From Fidelibacterota bacterium SCGC AAA298-D23 (GTDB taxonomy: Bacteria; Fidelibacterota; Marinisomatia; Marinisomatales; Marinisomataceae), in assembly GCA_000402655.1 (NCBI GenBank), contig AQSI01000002.1, forward strand, positions 84,156-148,155: a stretch of 64,000 bases of DNA, in the 5' to 3' direction. The notes beneath the pieces were generated by a model. It made no database searches. It saw only the letters and a program-made list of their open reading frames with translations, and was not told where the DNA came from. Position numbers and translations under genes: made by a program. Shown here piece after piece: positions 41,040 to 50,971 of the stretch. Every line of letters starts with the position of its first letter. Positions within the stretch are counted from its first letter, which is position 1.

Positions 41040-42137
41040 TTATAGTGATTTAGGATCAGAATAATCTAAGGAATGAGCTATAGCAACTTCTTCGTTTGTA
41101 ATCTTACCCTCATATGTATTTAAAGCCATTAACAACTTTTCATCTTCAAATAATCCATTTAATCCAGAATTGGCAAATTTGAGAATAAAAGGTTTTGTTG
41201 CCTCATTAAGTGCATTAGTTGCTGTAAAAGGTACAGCAGATGGAATATTTCTCACACAATAATGAATAATATTGTCAACCTCATAGGTTGGATCTCCGTG
41301 AGTAGTAGCTTTAGAAGTCTCAAAACAACCTCCTTGGTCGATTGAAACGTCAGATAAAATTGTTTTTGGCTCCATTAAACTTAACATATCTCTTGAGATA
41401 ACTATTGGTGGTTTACCGCCAGGAGTTAAAACAGCTCCCACAACGACATCAACCATTGGTAAAATATTTTCAATAACTTGCCTAGAAGACTCAGCCACAT
41501 TAACAGCAGGATATTTAGCTTTTATATCTGCAAGTAAATCATTATTAACATCAAGCAATGTTGTGCTTGCTCCAAGCCCTAAACTCATTTGCATAGCATT
41601 CAAACCAACAATTCCCCCGCCAATTATTAATACATTTGCTGGTTCAACTAAACTTGTACCAGCAATAAGTTTTCCTTTACCACCTTTACTCTTTTTTAAC
41701 AGTTCAATACTATCGAGCAAAGATAATCTACCAGCAATCTCACTCATAGGCTTAAGCATTGGTGTTTCATTGTTTATGACTACCGTCTCGTAAGCTAACC
41801 CTGTAACATTACAATCAAGAAGTTTTTGAGTTAATTCTTTAGATGAGCTTAAGTGTAAGTAGGTAAAAATAGCTTTATTAGAAAGCATTTCAACTTCATC
41901 AAAGGAAGGTTCTTTAACTTTTACTATTAATTCAGATCTATCAAACACTTCAGAAGCAGTTTCTACAATTATACAGCCAAGAGCTGAGTATTCTTCATCT
42001 GAAAAACCACTATCAATTCCAGCACCCGATTGAATAAATAGCTCATGAGAACTTTGTAACAGCATTTTGGCTGTTTCAGGATTGACCGAAACACGATATT
42101 CTTGAGAAAGAATTTCTTTTGGAATACCAATTTTCAT
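41040..42137 (-). CDS. ald: Alanine dehydrogenase
   Basis: A 365-residue NAD-dependent alanine dehydrogenase, converting L-alanine to pyruvate and ammonia. N-terminal IGIPKEILSQEYRVSVNPE, the catalytic lysine region in VKVKEPS, and the NAD-binding VLIIGGGIVGLNAM (about 171-184) are clear. The segment DVSIDQGGCFETSKATTHGDPTYEV (about 264-288) is diagnostic of Ald as opposed to transhydrogenase. It starts 6 nt after the pnp stop and so appears to be the last gene of the nusA-pnp operon, an unusual companion for translation genes. Confidence 0.95.
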   Translation of the reverse strand: MKIGIPKEILSQEYRVSVNPETAKMLLQSSHELFIQSGAGIDSGFSDEEYSALGCIIVETASEVFDRSELIVKVKEPSFDEVEMLSNKAIFTYLHLSSSKELTQKLLDCNVTGLAYETVVINNETPMLKPMSEIAGRLSLLDSIELLKKSKGGKGKLIAGTSLVEPANVLIIGGGIVGLNAMQMSLGLGASTTLLDVNNDLLADIKAKYPAVNVAESSRQVIENILPMVDVVVGAVLTPGGKPPIVISRDMLSLMEPKTILSDVSIDQGGCFETSKATTHGDPTYEVDNIIHYCVRNIPSAVPFTATNALNEATKPFILKFANSGLNGLFEDEKLLMALNTYEGKITNEEVAIAHSLDYSDPKSL

Positions 42138-42143
42138 ATCAAA

Positions 42144-44222
42144 TTATTCAGGTTTTTCAGTGAGGAGTTTAATGCTAAAGTTTAGACGACCTTGTTTGTC
42201 AATTTCAAATAGCTTTATCTTGACTTCATCTCCCTCTGAAAGTACATCTTCAACTTTGTTAACACGTTCCCATGCTAGTTGTGAAATGTGAACCAACCCT
42301 TCTCTTCCAGGAGCAAATTCAACAAAAGCACCAAAGTCTAAAATTTTAGTCACTTTACCATCAAAAACAGTTCCAACTTCTGGATCTTGCACAACAGCTT
42401 TGATTTGAGAAATTGCGATGTCCAATTTTGCTTTGTTTTCTGCTGATACACTGACAGTACCATCATCTTCAATATTAATAACACATTCTGCGTTCTCCTG
42501 AAGAGCCTTAATATTTTTACCTCCGGGGCCTATCAATGCTCCAATTTTATCTTTGTCTATCTTGAAAGATTCAATTTGGGGTGCATATGGAGACAGTGCA
42601 TTCGGTTTATCAATTGCTTTATTCATTTCACCTAAAATATGCAATCTACCTTTATTTGCTTGTTCAAGTGCATTTGATAAAACATCCATAGAAAGACCAG
42701 GAACTTTTAAATCAAGTTGAATTGCACTAATTCCATCTTTTGTACCAGCTACCTTGAAATCCATGTCTCCAAGAAAGTCTTCGGTACCTAAGATGTCACT
42801 TAAAACTGCGTAATTATCATCATCTTCCATGATTAAACCCATAGCAATACCTGCCACATGTTCTTTTATAGGAACACCAGCATTCATCATTGCTAATGAA
42901 CCGCCACAAACAGATGCCATCGAGGAAGAACCGTTTGATTCGGTAATTTCAGATACTATACGAACTGTATATGGAAATTCATCTGAAGATGGCAATATAG
43001 GTTTTAGCGATCTTTCAGCTAAATGACCATGACCAATTTCACGTCTATTAGTAAAACCAATTCTTCCAACTTCTCCTACACAATATGGAGGAAAGTTATA
43101 ATGCAATAAGAATGATTTTTTGTAATCACTAGCCATTGAATCAATAATTTGCTCATCTCTACTAGACCCTAGGGTTAAAGCAGCAATAGACTGAGTTTCC
43201 CCACGAGTAAACAATGCAGATCCATGTACTCTTGGAAGGATAGATTCTACAACACTGATATCTCTAATATCTTCCAATCCTCTTCCATCAACTCTAACTT
43301 TTTTATCTAAAACAGTTTTTCTAACTGTGTTTTTGAACATGTTTTTAATATGATTTTTAACTTCAGGATACATTTCCTCATCTTCAAGATATGGTTCTAA
43401 TGCTTCTTTTTCAATTGCATTAAATTCATCGTCTCTTGCTTGTTTGGTATCCAAATCAAATATCTTTTCCATTTTTGATAAGTAAGCATCATCTAAAGAC
43501 TTTTCAACATCTTCAGTTATAACTTTTGTATCAATAACTTCATAAGAGTTGTCAAAATGTTCTGAAAACTCCATTTGAAGATCAACAATATCGTTAATTC
43601 CATCCATTGCTACATCTAATGCTTCTAAAATTGTTTTTTCCGGAACAAAATTAGATCCACCTTCAATCATACAAATTTTATCTTTCTTTCCAGTAACCAT
43701 TAAGTCTAAATCTGACGATTCCATTTGTTCATGCGTTGGATTTAAAACATATTCTCCGTCAATTAAACCAACTTTTACAGAAGCAATAGGACCATCGAAT
43801 GGTACTGGTGACAATAATAAGGCTGCTGAAGCTCCAATAGCAGCGACAACATCTGGTGTATTTACACCATCATATGACATTGTAGTTAACATAATTTGTA
43901 ATTCATGCCTGTAATTCTTAGGTATTAAGGGTCTAATAGGTCTATCTGTAAGACGTGAAGTTAGTACCTCAGCATCTGTAGGTTTAGCCTCTCTTTTAAA
44001 GAACCCTCCAGGTATTTTTCCACCCGCATAATGTTTTTCTCTGTATTCAACCTGCATTGGTAAAAAATCAATGCCTTCTCTTGGTTCAGATGAACAACAT
44101 ACTGTTGCTAAAATTGCTGTTTCTCCATAACTAATAAATACGGAACCACCAGCTTGCCTAGCGATTTGTCCAGATTCTATTTTAAGCGGTCTTCCCGCTA
44201 TATTCTTTTCTACTTTTATCAT
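42144..44222 (-). CDS. pnp: Polyribonucleotide nucleotidyltransferase
   Basis: PNPase, the phosphorolytic 3'-5' exonuclease of RNA turnover. The 692 residues hold two RNase PH domains (about 10-210 and 310-520, the second with NRREIGHGHLAERSL), the linker helical domain, a KH domain with IGALIGPGGKNIKAL (about 565) and a C-terminal S1 domain (KILDFGAFVEFAPGREGLVHISQL). It follows rpsO by 8 nt, the order seen in many bacteria, where RNase III and PNPase itself control the mRNA. Confidence 0.97.
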   Translation of the reverse strand: MIKVEKNIAGRPLKIESGQIARQAGGSVFISYGETAILATVCCSSEPREGIDFLPMQVEYREKHYAGGKIPGGFFKREAKPTDAEVLTSRLTDRPIRPLIPKNYRHELQIMLTTMSYDGVNTPDVVAAIGASAALLLSPVPFDGPIASVKVGLIDGEYVLNPTHEQMESSDLDLMVTGKKDKICMIEGGSNFVPEKTILEALDVAMDGINDIVDLQMEFSEHFDNSYEVIDTKVITEDVEKSLDDAYLSKMEKIFDLDTKQARDDEFNAIEKEALEPYLEDEEMYPEVKNHIKNMFKNTVRKTVLDKKVRVDGRGLEDIRDISVVESILPRVHGSALFTRGETQSIAALTLGSSRDEQIIDSMASDYKKSFLLHYNFPPYCVGEVGRIGFTNRREIGHGHLAERSLKPILPSSDEFPYTVRIVSEITESNGSSSMASVCGGSLAMMNAGVPIKEHVAGIAMGLIMEDDDNYAVLSDILGTEDFLGDMDFKVAGTKDGISAIQLDLKVPGLSMDVLSNALEQANKGRLHILGEMNKAIDKPNALSPYAPQIESFKIDKDKIGALIGPGGKNIKALQENAECVINIEDDGTVSVSAENKAKLDIAISQIKAVVQDPEVGTVFDGKVTKILDFGAFVEFAPGREGLVHISQLAWERVNKVEDVLSEGDEVKIKLFEIDKQGRLNFSIKLLTEKPE

Positions 44223-44230
44223 TTTCTTCT

Positions 44231-44500
44231 TTATCTTCCTCTTATCGATAGTTTTTTAATTAATTCATCATAACTATCTAGTTTAGTTTTTCTTAAATAT
44301 TTCAATAGCTTCTTTCGCTGTGACACTAACTTAACTAAACCATGTTTTGAATGAACATCTTTATTGTGCATCTTTACATGCTCTGTCAATGATCTAATTC
44401 GATCAGTTAGAAGTGCAATTTGCGCTTCACTACTACCGACATTCTTTGCATCAAGACCTGCGTCTTGAAGAAGTGTACTTGTTTCTTTACTATATTTCAT
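44231..44500 (-). CDS. rpsO: 30S ribosomal protein S15
   Basis: The 89-residue S15, which binds the central domain of 16S rRNA. Diagnostic segments are VGSSEAQIALLTDRIRSLTEHVK, KDVHSKHGLVKLVSQRKKLL and the end L..IRGR. The Shine-Dalgarno AAGGAG lies inside the end of ribF, which it overlaps by 11 bp. S15 usually autoregulates its own translation through a leader pseudoknot; here the leader would be ribF coding sequence, so any such site would be embedded in a gene. Confidence 0.97.
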   Translation of the reverse strand: MKYSKETSTLLQDAGLDAKNVGSSEAQIALLTDRIRSLTEHVKMHNKDVHSKHGLVKLVSQRKKLLKYLRKTKLDSYDELIKKLSIRGR

Positions 44501-45440
44501 ATTTCTCCTTAAAAGTATCTATTAATTCAATACATACTTCTTTATCTTTTTCAATTTGTTTGATTAATAATTCTTTACTATCAAACTTTTTTTCATCTCG
44601 AATTTTATCTAAAAACTCGATATAAAAATTTTTATCGTATAGATGGCCGAATTTATCAGATAAAATGTGAACTTCCATAACAAATTTTTTTTCATTAAAA
44701 GTTGGTCTAACACCTGCATTCATCATTCCAAAATAGGATTTTCCGTCTAAGAAAACCTTAGTTAAATATACTCCAGTACTAGGAAGTAACTGATTTTCGA
44801 AAGTTGGAATAAAGTTTGCAGTTGGATAATTCATTTTTTTTCCGCGATTTGAACCCGAAACAACAGTTGCATTAAATCCATAAAATCTTCCTAAATAATC
44901 ATATACCTTACTTGAGTTTCCATCTAAAATCAGTGATCTAATTAAGCTACTAGATATGGTACTACCCATATGCTTTCTCATATCAGGCGTATGAAGTTCT
45001 ATATTATTGTCACTACAAAAAGCTTTTAAAAATTCAAAATTTCCTTCTTTTTTATGTCCAAAATAGTGATTTGTACCTACAGAAATTAAAGTTGGATTAA
45101 ATAAATCTTTTAAGACAGTATCTGCAAACATTTGAGCTGGCATTAATGAAAACTCTTTGTCAAATGGTATTATTAACACAATATCTAAACCTATCTCTTT
45201 TAAAGTTTTCAATTTTTCATCTAAACTTTGGAGATTTATGGAATCTGGTTTATTAGAAAGCACATAAAAAGGATTCGGATCAAACGTAATTAGGCAAGAC
45301 GGTATATTTCTTTTTTTACCCTCTTCAACAATATAAGATAGCACATCATGATGACCTTTATGAATACCGTCGTAATTACCAACAGTTATAACTGAATTTG
45401 ATAACTTTTTGAAATCTTTTAATGAGGTTATGATTTCCAT
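44490..45440 (-). CDS. ribF: Bifunctional riboflavin kinase/FAD synthetase
   Basis: Makes FMN and FAD from riboflavin. The N-terminal adenylyltransferase domain starts with TVGNYDGIHKGHHDVLSYI (about 20-38, the HxGH nucleotidyl-transfer motif as HKGH). The C-terminal kinase domain (from about 180) has VVSGSNRGKKMNYPTANF and GVYLTKVFLDG plus NAGVRPTF. The 316 residues match the family. It overlaps truB by 13 bp and rpsO by 11 bp, in a compact operon order shared by many bacteria. Confidence 0.95.
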   Translation of the reverse strand: MEIITSLKDFKKLSNSVITVGNYDGIHKGHHDVLSYIVEEGKKRNIPSCLITFDPNPFYVLSNKPDSINLQSLDEKLKTLKEIGLDIVLIIPFDKEFSLMPAQMFADTVLKDLFNPTLISVGTNHYFGHKKEGNFEFLKAFCSDNNIELHTPDMRKHMGSTISSSLIRSLILDGNSSKVYDYLGRFYGFNATVVSGSNRGKKMNYPTANFIPTFENQLLPSTGVYLTKVFLDGKSYFGMMNAGVRPTFNEKKFVMEVHILSDKFGHLYDKNFYIEFLDKIRDEKKFDSKELLIKQIEKDKEVCIELIDTFKEKYEI

Positions 45441-46069
45441 TTTTCCTCAAATTTTTCTATTGTAACCGATTCATCCAATTTATATTCACCAACACTTAAT
45501 CGTGTTAAGCTTATCAAATGACCTACAGTACCTAAATATTCTGCTATCTCCTCTGCTAACACCCTTATATAAGTCCCTGATGAACAATCAACAGTGATTT
45601 TTAAGGTATTTTCATCTAATGAATCAATTTTTAAGCTCTTGATAGTTATTAACTTTGGATTTGTTTTGATTTCAATATTTTTTCTTGCAAGCTTATATAG
45701 TCGAACTCCATTAATTTTCCTTGCTGAGTACATAGGAGTTCTTTGTAGTAATTGTCCTAAAAACTTATTTTCGCAATCAATCAAATTCTGTTCGGTAATT
45801 TCACAAACTTCTTTTTCTTCAACAATGTTACCTGTTAAATCCATTGAATCAGTTTTTTCTCCTAATTTGATTATACCTTCATAAGTCTTATCGAATTGAA
45901 TAATATTTGATAATTTTTTAGTCGATTTTCCAACACCTAACACTAATACTCCATCTGCAAATGGATCTAACGTACCTGAGTGTCCAACTTTTTCCTTAGT
46001 AATATTTTTTACTTTTTTAACAATTGAAAAGGAAGACAAATCTTTTGGTTTATATATGTTGTAAATCAT
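45428..46069 (-). CDS. truB: tRNA pseudouridine(55) synthase
   Basis: TruB forms pseudouridine-55 in the T loop of tRNAs. The catalytic aspartate lies in VGHSGTLDPFADGVLVLGVG (about 32-51); YEGIIKLGEKTDSMDLTG and the later SSGTYIRVLAEEIAEYLG plus HLISLTRLSVG are also diagnostic. At 213 residues it is shorter than E. coli TruB because the C-terminal PUA domain is missing, which is usual outside Proteobacteria. It is 1 nt from rbfA and overlaps ribF. Confidence 0.95.
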   Translation of the reverse strand: MIYNIYKPKDLSSFSIVKKVKNITKEKVGHSGTLDPFADGVLVLGVGKSTKKLSNIIQFDKTYEGIIKLGEKTDSMDLTGNIVEEKEVCEITEQNLIDCENKFLGQLLQRTPMYSARKINGVRLYKLARKNIEIKTNPKLITIKSLKIDSLDENTLKITVDCSSGTYIRVLAEEIAEYLGTVGHLISLTRLSVGEYKLDESVTIEKFEEKWKS

Positions 46070-46070
46070 A

Positions 46071-46418
46071 CTAATCTATTTTTTTTATTAGCTTATCAAT
46101 TTTTTCAAATTGCTCAAATGAATCATCATAGAAAAATTTTAATGTTGGAGTAGATCTTAAATTTAAAGATGCTGACAAAAATTTTCTAAAAACCGGCACA
46201 AGCAAGTTAAGTTCTTCGTTAATAATTTCTATCTTTTTAGTAGGATTTAATACACTATAATATAAAGTTGCATGTTTTAAATCAGCTGTCATTTTAACTG
46301 AAGAAAAAGTGATAAAACCATATTTTCTTAAATCCATCTCTCTGGTTAAGATATCATTAATGGTTTTTAAAACTTGTTGTGATACTCTCTCTGATCTTGA
46401 AAAAGGTTTATTATTCAA
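46071..46418 (-). CDS. rbfA: Ribosome-binding factor A
   Basis: A 115-residue KH-fold protein for late 30S maturation and cold adaptation. RSERVSQQVLKTINDILTRE at the N-terminus, ITFSSVKMTADLKHATLYYSV in the middle and LRSTPTLKFFYDDSFEQ near the end match the family. It overlaps the infB stop by 4 bp (ATGA) and is followed after 1 nt by truB. Confidence 0.94.
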   Translation of the reverse strand: MNNKPFSRSERVSQQVLKTINDILTREMDLRKYGFITFSSVKMTADLKHATLYYSVLNPTKKIEIINEELNLLVPVFRKFLSASLNLRSTPTLKFFYDDSFEQFEKIDKLIKKID

Positions 46419-48763
46419 CTGTCTGCTAATGTTCTCTTAATTTCATTTATTTTATACGCAATAATTCTATCACCTTCAAAATACTTTTTCACACCTTCAA
46501 CGGAAATACCACATTCCATACCCGAATCAACAGATGCTACATCGTCTTTAAAGCGCTTTAATGAGGTAATTGAACCTTTTGAAACAAGCTCTTCTTCTTC
46601 GCGAATAAGCCTAACAAAACAATCACGTGTAATTTTACCAGATTCTACTTGAGATCCAGCTATAAAACCAATTTTAGGAATTTTAAATGACTCTTTAACT
46701 ATTGCCTCACCAATAACCTCTTCAACCATATCAGGTTTTAGTAATCCTTCAACAGCCATCTTAACGTCTTCAACGATTTGATAAATAATACTATATGCTC
46801 TAATTTCTACGTTATTTTGACTTGCTAAGAGCTTTGTATTTGACGGAATTTGAACTCCAAAACCTATTATAATAGCTTGTGATGCCTGAGCTAGTAATAC
46901 ATCAGATTCAGTCACATTTCCAACACCTTTATGTACAATATCTACACCAACTTCGTCATTATTGATTTTTTCGATACTTTGAATTAAAGCTTCAATTGAT
47001 CCATCTGAATCAGCCTTAATAATAATATTCAAATTATTCATATCACCTTCTTTAATTTGAGCTGATATACTGTCTAAAGATGTTTTTTGAACCATTTGAA
47101 GATCAATTTCTCGTTTAATTCTTTGACGTTCGTTAGCAATTTTCTTTAAATCAGATTCATTTTCAACTTCTGCAAAAATATCTCCAGCTTGAGGAACAGT
47201 ATCAAAACCAAGAATTTGAACTGGATCTGATGGTCTTGCCTCTAAAATTCTTTCATTATTTTCATTCATTATCGCTCGAACCTTACCAGGGTGATTATTG
47301 CAAATGAATGGTGTTCCTATACTTAAGGTACCTTTTTGAATTAAAACTGTGGCAACAGGCCCTAATCCTTTATCCAGTCTAGAATCAATTACAATACCTT
47401 TACAATCAATATCTTGATTAGCTTTTAAATCTAAAACTTCAGCCTCAAGTAAAATTGCTTCCATAAGATCATCTATACCTTCACCCGTTTTTGCAGAAGT
47501 GTGTACAGATTGAATCTTTCCTCCCCAATCTTCAACTAAAATATCTTTTTCAGATAACTCTCTTTTAACTACATCTGGATTAGCACCTTGTTTGTCAATT
47601 TTGTTAATTGCTACAACAATGGGCACTTCCGCAGCTTTTGCATGATTAATAGCTTCAATTGTTTGAGGCATAACACTATCATCGGCAGCAACGACTAGAA
47701 TAACTATATCAGTTGATTGAGCACCTCTTGCCCTCATAGCAGTAAAGGCTTCATGTCCAGGTGTATCTAAAAAAGTAATTTTATTGTCGTTATGTAAAAC
47801 CTGATAAGCTCCAACTCTCTGCGTAATTCCACCCGATTCGCCTGCTGCAACCTTTGTTTCTCTAATAAAATCTAAAATGGATGTTTTACCATGGTCTACA
47901 TGACCCATAATTGTTACTACCGGAGCTCTTTCTGTAGCATTTGAAAGCTCTTGTTCTGAATGCGATGTTACAAACAAATCATCAACAACTTCTTCATATT
48001 TTTTTAATTCAACGTCATATTCACCAGCAATTAATTCTATGACATCCCATTCGAGTCTTTGATTTACGGTAGCTAAAATACCCATTTGTAAGCATTTACC
48101 AATAACCTCACTGGTTGATACATCTAAAACTTTTGCTATTTCGTCAATGCTAGCATATTCAGCAAGCTCGATTGTTCTTTTTTGATCTACGTCATCTAAC
48201 CCATCATCTTTTTTAGTTTTCTTATATGACTTCTTCTTTGGGCTTGAATCCATAGAAGCAAGGGTCTTTTTCAATCTTTTTACAGCAGAGCTATCTTTTT
48301 TCAGTTCATCTTTATGTTTTTTTGCCTGCTTTTTATCCTCTGCCTTTTCTGGTTCACGTAAAGAGATTTTTCTCAATTTTTTCTTTGGTTTTTTCTCAAC
48401 AGGAGCTTCTTTTTTGATCTTTGTCTTTTTACTGTCTTTTTCTTCCTTAACTGGCGCTTCAACTTTTTTCTTCTCTGATTTACGTTGATCTTCAACAGAC
48501 ATAATTTTGAACTTTTTAACAGACTTAGTTTTCATCACAACTTTTGAGTCATGAATTTCTTTTCTGACCTGCTCTTTTCTGTCCCTTTCTGCTGATTGAC
48601 GGTCTTTAGCAAACTCAGTATATACTATTTGCTGTGTTTTACCATCAATGGGAGACATATGACTTGAGACAGATATGTCTTTTGACTTTAAAAAGTCTAA
48701 AATATCATTATGTGATATGTTTAGCTCTTTTGCTAGTTGGAATATTCTTATTGAATCAGACAT
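46415..48763 (-). CDS. infB: Translation initiation factor IF-2
   Basis: GTPase that brings initiator tRNA to the ribosome. The 782 residues begin with an IF2_N motif (IRIFQLAKELNISHNDILDFL), then a lysine/glutamate-rich low-complexity linker (about 70-190), and a second IF2_N-like segment (about 192-245). The G domain has GHVDHGKTSILDF (about 285), DTPGHEAFTAMRARG and AINKIDKQGANPD. Domains II-IV end at the C-terminus. It starts 3 nt after nusA and overlaps rbfA. Confidence 0.97.
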   Translation of the reverse strand: MSDSIRIFQLAKELNISHNDILDFLKSKDISVSSHMSPIDGKTQQIVYTEFAKDRQSAERDRKEQVRKEIHDSKVVMKTKSVKKFKIMSVEDQRKSEKKKVEAPVKEEKDSKKTKIKKEAPVEKKPKKKLRKISLREPEKAEDKKQAKKHKDELKKDSSAVKRLKKTLASMDSSPKKKSYKKTKKDDGLDDVDQKRTIELAEYASIDEIAKVLDVSTSEVIGKCLQMGILATVNQRLEWDVIELIAGEYDVELKKYEEVVDDLFVTSHSEQELSNATERAPVVTIMGHVDHGKTSILDFIRETKVAAGESGGITQRVGAYQVLHNDNKITFLDTPGHEAFTAMRARGAQSTDIVILVVAADDSVMPQTIEAINHAKAAEVPIVVAINKIDKQGANPDVVKRELSEKDILVEDWGGKIQSVHTSAKTGEGIDDLMEAILLEAEVLDLKANQDIDCKGIVIDSRLDKGLGPVATVLIQKGTLSIGTPFICNNHPGKVRAIMNENNERILEARPSDPVQILGFDTVPQAGDIFAEVENESDLKKIANERQRIKREIDLQMVQKTSLDSISAQIKEGDMNNLNIIIKADSDGSIEALIQSIEKINNDEVGVDIVHKGVGNVTESDVLLAQASQAIIIGFGVQIPSNTKLLASQNNVEIRAYSIIYQIVEDVKMAVEGLLKPDMVEEVIGEAIVKESFKIPKIGFIAGSQVESGKITRDCFVRLIREEEELVSKGSITSLKRFKDDVASVDSGMECGISVEGVKKYFEGDRIIAYKINEIKRTLADS

Positions 48764-48766
48764 AAA

Positions 48767-50233
48767 TTATTCTTCTTTTTCCTCTATATTTTGTGAATCT
48801 TGTTCAGAATCAACAACTTCTTCTGGCAACTCTACGTCTTCAGCTGGTTTTTCATCTGATGAGTCAACATCTTCAATAATTTCTTCAACAGCTTCAATAT
48901 TTTGTTCTTCTACAATTGAATCTAGCTCGATATTCTCTTCAGTATTTTCAATTGTCTCTTCAACTTCTTCTTCTTTATTGTGCGTATTTTCTATAAATGA
49001 ATTTACTGCATCACTTACTGAAGATACCTCTTTATCATTAAGCTCTAACTCTTCAGTTAGAACATATTTTTTTATGTTTAAATAATCTGCAACTGAAACA
49101 ATATCTGCTTTTGAAAGTTTATTACTCAAAGTTTTTGTAATTCCATCTAATGACTCGAGACTTGTTTTCTGATTTATAAGCACTTCATCATATTCTGATT
49201 TTGTGTACGCATCAATCGTATATCCTGTTAGTTTTGAAGCAAGATTAATATTGACACCGCTTCTACCGACAGCATTTTCAAGACCACCTTCGTCAAAAAT
49301 TGCAACACAATATTTTCTATCGTCATCTATATACAAATCAACTGGTTTTGCAGGAGAAAGTGCTCGAGTAATGAACACCTCAGATTTTTCCGTAAAGTTA
49401 ACAATATCAATCTTTTCATTGTTTAATTCTCTAACAACTGATTGAATTCTGCTTCCTCTCATACCAACACAAGCACCTACAGCATCAATTCGTTTGTCAA
49501 CAGAATGGACAATAATCTTACTTCTTTCTCCCGGTTTTCTTGCAATCCCTTTAATTTCAATAATACCATCTTCGATTTCTGGAACTTCCATTTCAAAAAG
49601 TTTGTAAAGAAAAAGATCGTCACTTCTTGATATTAAAATATCTGGACCTTTTGCAGTCACTTCAACTGATTTAACCAAAGCTCTAATAGTATCACCTCTT
49701 CTAAATCTTTCAGAAAAGATTTGCTCATTTCTTGGCATTCTCAGTTCTGTTTGCTCAATGTTTACAAATGTATTTTCTCGATGTACTTGGTGAACAGTAC
49801 CAATAATAACTTCTCCTATTCTTTGAACATAATCCTCGTAAATATATTGTTGTTGAACTTCTCTTGTTCTTTTGTTTAAAAATTGTCTCGCATTTGCAAC
49901 TAATCTTCTACCAAAACGTGCAGGATCAATAACCTCAACAAAAGTATCTCCCAATTTTAATTCACCATCTAAATCTGGTTCAAGCTCAATAGCCCTATCT
50001 AGGGTAATATCAAAATGATCGTCATCAACTTCATCGACAATTGTTTTCTCAACATATATTTCAATTTCACCTTTATCTAAATTAACAATGACACTACAGT
50101 TATCAGACTCGCCAGTTTCTTTTTCAATAATGAACAAAAATAATTGTTCAATTATAGTACCAAGCTCGGAACGCTCAATGTTCTTTTCCCTAGCTAATTC
50201 AATAAAAATTTCAATTAAATCTCTATTAATCAT
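48767..50233 (-). CDS. nusA: Transcription termination/antitermination factor NusA
   Basis: NusA binds RNA polymerase and RNA to modulate pausing and termination. The 488 residues have the N-terminal polymerase-binding domain, S1 domain (about 130-200, GEVIIGTVHQVHRENTFVNI), KH1/KH2 (GACVGMRGSRIQSVVRELNNEKIDI and GRSGVNINLASKLTGY) and an extra C-terminal tail of about 75 mostly acidic residues (from about 410). rimP, usually just upstream, is not there: a terminator and an unrelated gene precede it. A TATAAT on the minus strand (50260-50255) and AAAGGG before the ATG mark its own start. Confidence 0.96.
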   Translation of the reverse strand: MINRDLIEIFIELAREKNIERSELGTIIEQLFLFIIEKETGESDNCSVIVNLDKGEIEIYVEKTIVDEVDDDHFDITLDRAIELEPDLDGELKLGDTFVEVIDPARFGRRLVANARQFLNKRTREVQQQYIYEDYVQRIGEVIIGTVHQVHRENTFVNIEQTELRMPRNEQIFSERFRRGDTIRALVKSVEVTAKGPDILISRSDDLFLYKLFEMEVPEIEDGIIEIKGIARKPGERSKIIVHSVDKRIDAVGACVGMRGSRIQSVVRELNNEKIDIVNFTEKSEVFITRALSPAKPVDLYIDDDRKYCVAIFDEGGLENAVGRSGVNINLASKLTGYTIDAYTKSEYDEVLINQKTSLESLDGITKTLSNKLSKADIVSVADYLNIKKYVLTEELELNDKEVSSVSDAVNSFIENTHNKEEEVEETIENTEENIELDSIVEEQNIEAVEEIIEDVDSSDEKPAEDVELPEEVVDSEQDSQNIEEKEE

Positions 50234-50261
50234 AATTACCCTTTAATTTTTTTCATTATAA

Positions 50262-50283
50262 CAAAAATGGGCCGTAGCCCATT
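50262..50283 (-). terminator. Intrinsic terminator upstream of nusA
   Basis: Stem AATGGGC (50266-50272) with GCCCATT (50277-50283) around a four-base loop. On the minus strand it is followed by TTTTTGTTA. It ends the transcript of the gene at 50329-50964 and separates it from the nusA operon. Confidence 0.8.
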
Positions 50284-50328
50284 AAATTCATTGGAATATA
50301 TTTAATTAATATCGTTTTAACAAGTATC

Positions 50329-50964
50329 TTAGTTAATACTTAGTACAAAGCCATACACTTCTTCAAAAAGTTGATTGTAAGCAGGATTATCAGCATCTAA
50401 AGACTCAAGAAGCTTCATTGACTGGATTAAATCGCCGTTTTGAGCTAGTTTTTTAGCTTTGAGAATGCTAATGTATTTAATTTCATTATCAGATTCAGTA
50501 AATTTCATAGCCTTATCGAACATTTTCGTATCGTTTTCTAGTTCAGCAAGCATGATATATCCTTCCTTTTTAAGATTATCATATCTCATTTTTGAAACGC
50601 TTTCAGATAAATAAACAAGCGCCTTATCATTGTTACCATTTATAAATGCAGTTCTTCCAAGATAAAACTTTGCTTGATGAGCAGCTTTAGAACCTGAGAA
50701 ATTATCAACAACAGATTCAAGCTGTAGCACAGCATTATCAAAATCCCCTTTTTCGAAATAAATCATTGCATTACTAAGAGCTGTATCGGAAGCAGATGGT
50801 TTTACATCATCATTCAAAGAGAAAGCTTGATAAGTTACTAGAAAAACAAGTAAAGCTAAAATAATAGGATTCAATATAAAATTTTCAATTGGAGTATAAT
50901 CTGATCTATCCTTGTAACTAACCTTAATAGGTTTCAACATGAAATTTTTAATTTTTTCTATCAT
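50329..50964 (-). CDS. Membrane-anchored TPR-like protein
   Basis: I start this at ATG 50964 (211 residues); the longer frame runs back into trhO. One transmembrane helix (PIILALLVFLVTYQAFSL, about 33-50) is followed by tetratricopeptide-like helical repeats, for example ALSNAMIYFEKGDFDNAVLQLESVVDNF and AKFYLGRTAFINGNNDKALVYL. The layout resembles the YfgM/tol-pal-associated class of anchored TPR proteins that act as periplasmic scaffolds, but a specific role is not clear. It lies 7 nt after trhO and ends before a terminator. Confidence 0.75.
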   Translation of the reverse strand: MIEKIKNFMLKPIKVSYKDRSDYTPIENFILNPIILALLVFLVTYQAFSLNDDVKPSASDTALSNAMIYFEKGDFDNAVLQLESVVDNFSGSKAAHQAKFYLGRTAFINGNNDKALVYLSESVSKMRYDNLKKEGYIMLAELENDTKMFDKAMKFTESDNEIKYISILKAKKLAQNGDLIQSMKLLESLDADNPAYNQLFEEVYGFVLSIN

Positions 50965-50971
50965 AATTATA

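Noticed and set aside
48675..49085. Serine-rich 136-residue plus-strand ORF
   Set aside because: It is the antisense shadow of the acidic NusA tail and the IF-2 N-terminus; the low-complexity composition explains the open frame.
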